NCBI GenBank assembly: GCA_050084985.1
Contig: JBITNC010000001.1
Span: 205,158,001-205,222,000 of the forward strand
Reading direction: 5' to 3'
DNA length: 64,000 nucleotides
Source: Nageia nagi
Taxonomy: Eukaryota; Pinophyta
Under the pieces are notes generated by a model that was not told the origin of the DNA, ran no database searches, and was given only the letters and a program-made list of their open reading frames with translations. Position numbers and translations under genes: made by a program. Positions within the stretch are counted from its first letter, which is position 1. Each line of letters starts with the position of its first letter. Shown piece after piece: positions 56,641 through 64,000 of this stretch.

Positions 56641-56900
56641 ACACATGAAAGATTTATTGAGTAAAGTTGGAGATCTTGCCCTTACTGATGGGTAAGAGCT
56701 AAGGAGTTTCTACTAAAGGTGATTACTAAAGGAGTTGGAGAAGATGAAGAAGACTCATTGTGATATTTAGTTGGATTACAATTCTCACAGTGCTATTTGC
56801 TAAGAGATCTTGCTATCCATTTGAAGAGTGGAGTTAACCTACCATCACAATGATCATTTTGAAGGAGTTTTCAAAGGATATGGATGTCTAGAGCAAGATG
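56640..56900 (+). pseudogene. Possible copia RNase H tail
   Basis: LALTDGXELRSFY, LLKELEKMKKTHCDI and YNSHSAIC occur in the order A-x-T-E-A-x-x-E ... L-x-E-L ... H-C-D-x-x-S-A-I of copia RNase H, and TGTTGGGAATCTAGG at 56,902 could be an LTR start. Frames shift and the match is short, so this is tentative. Confidence 0.3.
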
Positions 56901-57069
56901 TTGGGAATCTAGGAGCCCTATTTCATCCTTCTAGTAAGTCGTTGGACATCTTCTTTCCCTATTTTAAATTTTTAAGCATTGAGGAGGTTCTTCCATATTG
57001 AAAAGGTACATTTAAAAAAAATTGCATTTTTATTTCAAGTTGAATTTCATTCTTGATTTATTCTAATTT

Positions 57070-57930
57070 TGAAGGAGGAATAAGGGTTCTTTTAAAGAGT
57101 TTGAGCTCATTTTGAGCTATATGTTGGTATTTTGAGATTATTTAGTAGCTTATTCAATGTTTTGAGGATCCTATAAGGAGGATGTTGGTATTCTAAGGAA
57201 TATTTGGAGGATTAAGCTACATGCTAGGACCATTTGAAGATAAATATTATATTTGTAAGGGTACTTTTATACTTGTAGCTCTATTCTAGGACCACTTGAA
57301 GCCAAATGTTACATTTTTGGGTCATTTAAAGCTAGACGTTGCATCATTGAGGGCATTTTTGATCTTAATTCTATATTTTAAGTTCTCTAGAAGATAGATG
57401 TTAGTGATTTAAGTACTTTTCAAATGTTTTTTCTACATTTTGAGTCCACTTAAAGGTAGAAGTTGGTATCCTAGAGGAGTTTTGAAGTCTATTATGCTTT
57501 TTGAGACTACTTGAGGTCATAAATTAGCATATGAAAGCTATTTTAGAGTATCTTTCTATATTTTGAGTGTCCCTTAAGCTAGACATTAGTAGTTTGAGGG
57601 TATTTATGAATATTGATTTAAATTCTAGAGCAATATAGAGGTGAAAATTGATATATTGAGGGATATTTTAAAGATTAAGCTAAATTTTGGGATCATTCTA
57701 AAGTAAACATGGTATAATATAGGTTATTTTGAAAGTAGTTTGGTATTCTAAGTCTATTCTAAGCTAAATTTTGGAGGTTTGAAGGAGTTTTTGGACTTCT
57801 TACTACATTTGAAAGTCATTAGATGTTAGATGTTGAGCCATTAGAAGGTTTTTCAAAACCTTTGCTATATTTTGGAGATACTTGAAGTGGTATGTTGGCT
57901 CACTAAGACCAATTGGGAGTTGAGATTGCA
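57070..57930 (+). repeat. Degenerate minisatellite, period about 60-75 bp
   Basis: A loose unit recurs some 12 times: a TATATTTTGAG-like start, a CCACTTGAAG-like word, AGATGTTGGTATTTTGAGG and a GATTAAG- or GAAGTT-type spacer. Copies are very diverged and vary in length. The plus-strand frames are closed. Confidence 0.6.
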
Positions 57931-58886
57931 TCATAAGAAATAATACTTGTAAGTATTAATTAATTTTCATCATGGAAGATAAGTATTAATAATTTTGCAA
58001 GATATCTTGATATAATGGCCATAATTTTTTATCAAATTTGGAGATACAAGTTAATACAAGGAGGTCATTAGAAAATAGGAGAGTTAATTTGTTGATATTT
58101 AATAAATTTCATGATGGTAGTTGCACCATGGAGGCCTCAGGAGGAGACATTGGAGAAATTTTCCTACTATGTCTAAAATTAGAGGTTAGAAGTGAGATGT
58201 TGGGAGCATAGGAAGCTTTATTTACTATGATCTTGTAGAAATTCATCCCTTGGAGGTTGGATGACTAGTATATAAACTAAATTTTGAAATTTGGAATTAA
58301 CTCTGCACTATTCTAGCTTGTGTGTATGAATGTTGAGCTTCAAGGGGAAACAACCCAATTTAAAGTTATTTCTTTTGGCCCATAACCACAAGTTGAAGAA
58401 TTTATTAGCTCATTACACCATGGAAAAAATAAAATTCCAAGTTTTAGTAGTTTGTGTATTTCATAGTAGGATAAATAAGGAGAAAAAGATAAAAATATAT
58501 TATTTTAGAAGTATAAGAAATTTTTATTATTTTAATTTGACAAGCAAATTAAAATTAAGAGTGATAAGGTGTATCTTTGGAATTATATATTTTACTATGC
58601 ACTAAATTTGAATCTTTGAGAGAATTTCTACCAAAATGATGTATTGGAACTTAACCCATCTATATTTTAATTTGGATGATGATCATGGATGCACTTATAC
58701 TCCTCACTATTGCACATCCCATTTGGAGAGAATTAAAGAGTTGGAGTGCATCTTCACTAATCATTCATAATGTAGAATGAAGAATGGAAATGCCAATTGA
58801 GATAGAAGAAGAGTTATTAATGGAATACAACATAGGATCATTTTTTTTTCAATGAATCAATTCCATTTTGTTAGTTTTTTGAATGA
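57931..58886. other. No recognisable gene
   Basis: AT-rich. The open frame 58330-58605 (+) is Lys/Phe/Ile-rich and unrecognised. TGTTGGGAGCATAGG at 58,199 resembles TGTTGGGAATCTAGG at 56,902, a hint of paired LTR starts that does not extend far. Confidence 0.3.
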
Positions 58887-59558
58887 TATAGTAGTGAAAG
58901 ACTACTCAAGAAAAGTGTTAATAAGATTTATGCTAATGAAGATACATATAGTCAAGAAGATGATGCTACCAATGATAAATATGAAGGATACTTAGAATCT
59001 CTTCATATTCTTTTTGAGGAGACAAAGTGAGTTCAAGATAATGACCACCAAAATAAGGGAGATGATAAATATGTTGGCTATTCCATAAATATGAAGACTT
59101 ATGAAGATAATAGCCCCTTAAAAAAGTAACACTTACAGTATATGGGGTCATTAAACACTCATGAGGATATATTTATTAGGTATGATGGTAATTCTAATAT
59201 TAATAACAATAATAATTTAAATACATGGAATCAAAAAGAAGAATAGCCAATTCGCATGATCATACATGTTGCAAACAATAGAAGATTATTTGTAGATGAA
59301 GTGAAAGAGCTTTGGATGGCATATTTTAATATTATTGACACATAATCTTACCTAATTAAAATTAGTTTAAACTTACCCACACTTAGTTGGGATGAATATG
59401 AAGGTTTTGGATAGTTAGGAAATGATTCATGGGAAATCCTACCAGGCTACAACTCTAATTGGGGTACACTTATTACCATTATTTACACTACATCAGGCCT
59501 ATTCAAAGCATTTGAAAATATAGAAAACTATAATGACCCACCCAATGGCACTAGTTAA
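58887..59558 (+). pseudogene. Single-frame decayed ORF of about 220 codons, unrecognised
   Basis: One plus-strand frame, without any shift, reads NKIYANEDTYSQEDDATNDK, YEGYLESLHILFEET, IHVANNRRLFVDEVKELWMA, YFNIIDT, SLNLPTLSWDEYEGFG and NSNWGTLITIIYTTSGLFKA to a final TAA. Five internal stops (TGA, TAA, TAG, TAA, TAG) all sit where Gln or Arg codons could have been, and no indel disturbs the frame. It contains an Asn-rich run near 59,200. Composition is acidic and aromatic. No family recognised. Confidence 0.45.
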
Positions 59559-62500
59559 CTTTGAACACCATCAAGGATGTGAATGAAACTATGTTTAAAT
59601 TATAGCTATGTGATGATCAATTTTAATTAAAAATATGTATCATTTGTATCAAGTTGATGCTAACTTTGAGATTTTATGATGCAGTTAATAGATTTACTAC
59701 AAGATGAAATGAAAAATTGAAGACCCAACAAACCAAAGGTGAGTTGGTGATGGGAACAAAAGGGGGAAATGATTGGCATTGAATCATTAACACACCCTAT
59801 GACCATCATAAATCATGTACATGCATGTAGAATAATTATTGTGATTATTGATTTATTGATGAAAATATATTTGCAAAATTGTGTGGATTAACCTTACTCT
59901 GCAGAATGAGGTGATCATCATAGGTAAAGATGTGTTTTCCCTTGTTTGATATTTTCAAAATTTAAATTTTGAAATGGAGAAAAAAGGGGATATAACTTTA
60001 GTTAAATTTGAAAATTATTATAAGGTTACAAAAATAAATTTAATGGGGTAAAAGTTGAATATGAGTGTCCATATTATTACCATATAGGGCTAATAATAAA
60101 GACACTATTAAATAGAGACTATGGTCTCTTTGTGGTATGACATGATATTTAATAGCTAGGAAAATAATAGAGAAAATACCCTACTTAGTTTTGTATTTTT
60201 GTGTTAGGTGTGGATAAGAGTTGGCACTAAATTGTCAACTAAAGAAAAAGATTCCAAAGTATTAAATACCATTACTATCATTTCCAACTTTAAGCAAACC
60301 TAACCAAAAATTATTGAGGGTGTGAAGAAACATCCATTTGGACACATTTGAGCCCCTTTATCTATAAATAAAGGAGTAGAGCATTGGAAAAATACCAACA
60401 ACAACTTTTTAATTATCTCTTTGATATTTTCAATTTTGTTTGGATATATATAAGTTTGGATTACATGAAGTCTCTCTTCCTTCTCCAAGTCAAGGTGCAT
60501 TCCTTACATTTTTTTTTAGTAGTTCAATTTTAATATTTTTAAATATTTGTATTAAAAGATTGTGTTTCTAAAGACTCTTGGAATTAATTGTTTATAAAGG
60601 ACTTATACTAGGTGAAAGAACATATTGATTGATTTAATTATTATATTGCATGTGGAGGTTGTTATGATGTCTTTTCCTTTAAAGGTAAAGGAATGGGATA
60701 TTAATATATTTCTTTATCTTTTCTTTTTTATTAATGGGAATTTCTAAATACAAAGTGAGTGTAGTCAATTAGATCCATTGATTTTACTCCCGTCCTCCTT
60801 AGAATTTACCTTGTGATTATTTTCTATCTATAGATTTATATTAGCGATATTCATGGAATTGTTTAATGGATATTCTAAAAAAAAACATTTATGAAGTAGA
60901 TAAAGTATTTTCACATTTTTGAATTAAATTTACTATCAATTGTTTTATTTTATAAAAGGAATCATTTAAATATGTATTGATTGTTTTATCTCTTTTAATT
61001 CTTAGACAACTTTTTGGGGATATTACCAGTATACTATATTTATAGCTATCTTCATAGCTTTGCAACTAATTAATATACCAAACAAATTCATAGCCAAATT
61101 ATAATGGGAAAATTTAGATGGTATTCAAGGTTTCCATATAGTTTCCTTGTAGATTAATAGTGTAAGTTCTTCTCTACCCTTGTAGTATTAAATCTAGAAA
61201 TAATTTATAAGGATTGGCCATTTGTAAGTTGAAGGATCACCTAGATTTCTCACATTTGCTTCTTCATAACCTCAAGAGGATTCCAAAATGATAGAGTAGG
61301 GGATTCATCATTAAGCTTTGCATGAATTTTCAAGTACATCATCCACAAAGGTATTAGTAACCATGGTATCCATAATCATTTCAATACTTTGTGTTGGGTC
61401 TTCAAACCTTCTATGTTCACCCTGTGGATGGTACACACTAATAATGAATACATACTTGATTTCATCCCCTTTCAATGTCTATTTTATGTATGCTCTACTA
61501 GTGTTATTCCTATAGAATGGTAAAGAAAGGTTTGACTTCTATCACTACTTGAGAGTGTTCAGATAGCAATTAGTACAAAATCTATCTTATTATGTCATAG
61601 GAATCCATGGATTTTAGAGAAAATGTATTTTTTTCATCCTCAAATACACATAAAGGCTTGAAGGAGTACTAGAAATGGTTACAGAGTTTAGATTTGATGC
61701 TTTGTTCCTACGTCTCTTCCAATGCCTTCTATGCATATATTTTCATCGTTCTAGATCTTAAGCTTCTTAGATTCTTAAATTTTTCATACCCACCATAAAA
61801 TTGAATGTGAGATCCATTATTTTTCAACAACATCTTATTGAATCTCTATATGTTGTTTCTTTGAAATCCCCATGAATGCTAGAAAGAATGTTGATGACGG
61901 TTGTAGAGTTTGATTATGAAACACCATGTCTTTAAGTTGATTAAATCTCATTTGGGTCTTTAGATAATAATCAATTTAATGTTATCTACATATGTATTTT
62001 GGGAATTTGTTGTTATACTTCCCCAATATAGGCACCTATCAAAGAAAGCATAGTACATTTTGAGTGAAATTCTATCTTTTGCATCAATGGTACATGTGAG
62101 CATGATTAGCATCTTTTTCTTGGTTTGTAAATAAATTCATAGGGAATGGTCCTAAATATGATCCTTTGGTTCACCATGATCTAAAATTAATTCCCTATTT
62201 GCAAAATGACTGCATTCTAGACACAAATTGTACTTTATTTTTCATCTCATCCTACAAACATTATTGAAAGCTTTGTTAAAAGAAAACAAAGAGCAAAGAA
62301 TTTTGGTCAAACCATATTATGAGTTAAGATTAGTAAATGAAGAGATAAACTACATGTACTATTCCAATAAGAGAATGCCATTAAATAGATTCATATCATG
62401 AATTGGAGATAAACCTTCATTTAATAATAAGATTATGGAGTAATTAAGTATATAGAATTTTGTATATAATGATTGTATACTTATTATTATTTATAAATTC

Positions 62501-64000
62501 ATGGAATGAATTCTAATTATTAATAAAATGATAATTATCAACACAAAAAAAAGTTATAAAAGAAAAAGGGAGATTTAAATGTTTTGACATTTATAAGAAT
62601 AAAAAGTTGTATTTATTTGTGAAGTATAAGTTGATTCATGACCAAGGAAGAGAGGTAGTTCAAATAGGACCTAAAATCCTCTCAAGGTCTTAAATTAATG
62701 GATGTATTACATTATGGTTAATTAAGAAAAGGGATGTCTTGATCCTCCTCCTTCCTAGTACTTGATCCACCCACCCAGTTCCAAAAGAATGTTTGATGTT
62801 TGATGCTCATTGGTCAAAGAACAATGAGATATTCTATGCTCGAAGATCCATGGAGAGGTTTGATGCTTCATGATAATTGTTTGAAGATCAATGGTTATGA
62901 TTCACAACATGGCAAACAATAATTTATCAATTAACATGTTATATTTCCTTTGTGTTACAAAAAGGTTGATAAAGTAAATTATTAATTCTAAATCATTATA
63001 TTAGCCTTATCATTTATTAATGTTCTTGTAATAAGTTTATAGAAGCTATTTCATTACCCTAGATGTTGACAAATGAAGTTATAAGATGTATTCAAACTTC
63101 TTGTAATTGATTATTAACTTAGAAATGATTAATGAGGATTATGTTGTATTTAAATATTGTTAGGACATTGAATGACAAAATTTTAAAGGATAAAACCTAA
63201 ATTGACTTAGAATTAGAAACTACCTTCTTAGTGAATGAATTGTTAATTTTGAGATTTAATGAGTTTATTGTTTACATAGTATATTAATGAATAAAGTGGG
63301 AAAACTAAGGTCTAAAAATGCCACCTAAGTACATGACCTCACATATGAAACCAAATTGGGTTATGGATTTTATTTATTTACAAGTTATAGAAAATGATTA
63401 ATTAAATTTATAGGGATCAAATGAATGTATCTCAATTGTTTGTACAATGGAATTAAGGATCAATAATAAATATGAACCATAAATAAAATCACTATCATTG
63501 CAATGTGTTAGAAAAGGATCCCATATTAGTCTTAAGGACCAAAATTTAGGATCATTTGGAAAAATTTAGGGATCACCCTTAAGAGTACAATGGGATAAAT
63601 ACTCTAGGAAACAATGCAGGGATGCTTGGGATTGTTATGGGATCTAAATCATAAGTTATCTCGAACATTGATTTGCACTTAAACTAACAATATTAAACAT
63701 TTACAAGATAACAAGTACACCTTCTCAAGATTAAGGATACGATAAATAAGCCCAAATAAAACAAGGGTAAAATCATTAGGAGTATCCACTTGCAAGCAAG
63801 GATAGGAATGCCTAAGGAATGAACCCTTATACTTAAAAAGAAATGACGAAGACTAAATAAAGTTGATAATATATCAAAATGTAAACCATGTGGGATATAT
63901 GTTGTAAATAGTAAACCTTGAGAAGTCAATAAATAAAATAAATAATTAATATATATATTATTAAATTTAGAGGTTTTAGTTGGTGAAAATTGGAGTATCA
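59559..64000. other. No recognisable gene
   Basis: AT-rich DNA with no defensible domain on either strand. 60,359-60,372 (TTATCTATAAATAA) resembles a TATA box and could belong to an LTR at about 60.1-60.6 kb. 62,637-62,720 repeats part of the putative LTR at 19.13 kb. Open frames at 60300-60500 (-), 61318-61515 (+) and 63693-63929 (-) have no conserved content. Confidence 0.4.
62637..62720 (+). repeat. Diverged repeat (partner at 19.13 kb)
   Basis: CATGACCAAGGAAGAGAGGTAGT followed by CCTCTCAAGGTC is collinear with ATGATCAAGGAAGACAGGTAGT and CTTCTCAAGATC at 19,130-19,190. Likely the same LTR family in the same orientation. Confidence 0.4.

Noticed and set aside
59530-59545. Second copy of the LTR start TAATGACCCACCC (as at 18,252)
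   Set aside because: The similarity is limited to about 13 bp and lies inside a coding-like frame (Y-N-D-P-P).
1-64000. An intact host gene
   Set aside because: No long spliced or unspliced frame with a recognisable host protein was found. Every identifiable domain belongs to a transposable element.

Overview
The window looks like intergenic DNA from a large, repeat-rich seed-plant genome. It is AT-rich, CpG is visibly scarce, and I see no intact host gene, tRNA or rRNA. Almost everything readable is a decayed transposable element: Ty3/gypsy and Ty1/copia LTR retrotransposons, a plant L1-type LINE and a hAT-type DNA transposase. A gymnosperm would fit the mix and the degree of decay, but that is a guess. 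All reading frames carry stops and frameshifts. Many stops sit where CAA, CAG, CGA or TGG codons are expected, which is the pattern left by deamination of methylated cytosine.

Layout. 1-1440: unrecognised Gln-rich decayed coding sequence (+). 2.9-7.2 kb: Ty3 element on the minus strand (primer-binding-like site, gag, protease, RNase H), with the reverse transcriptase missing between protease and RNase H. 7.2-9.6 kb: LTR-like DNA and a 25-bp tandem array. 9.9-15.1 kb: second minus-strand Ty3 element in the order gag, protease, RT, RNase H, integrase. 15.3-17.4 kb: long unrecognised minus-strand ORF remnant. 17.8-19.2 kb: 3' end of a plus-strand Ty3 element with polypurine tract and LTR start. 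20.5-21.5 kb: repeat-rich DNA with three back-to-back tandem arrays. 23.5-25.0 kb: fragment of a Tat-like Ty3 family whose longer copy lies at 49.6-55.1 kb. 55-64 kb: mostly unassigned, with a degenerate minisatellite at 57 kb and one stop-riddled but single-frame ORF at 58.9-59.6 kb.

Centre of the window. One Ty1/copia element (27.4-49.5 kb) is split inside its protease coding region by a 17.2-kb insertion (28847-46036). The insertion is flanked by a perfect 10-bp direct repeat, GATCACACTT, and the copia frame resumes at the break. Inside it lie an 18-copy 26-bp tandem array, a LINE, a copy of an unrecognised domain, a hAT-type transposase gene, a 25-bp-phased array, a convergent multi-exon gene with visible splice sites, and another 26-bp array with inverted halves. 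The convergent gene is itself interrupted by a complete 2606-bp LTR retrotransposon (two 270-bp LTRs, ATAGG target duplication) that encodes only gag joined in frame to a chromodomain.

The most interesting candidate is the combination of hAT transposase, convergent second gene and 25-26-bp phased repeat arrays sharing a CTAG-centred core. It could be a two-gene DNA transposon whose accessory protein recognises its own repeats. That is inference. The unrecognised domain of the second gene recurs at 16.4-17.0 kb and 33.3-34.0 kb.
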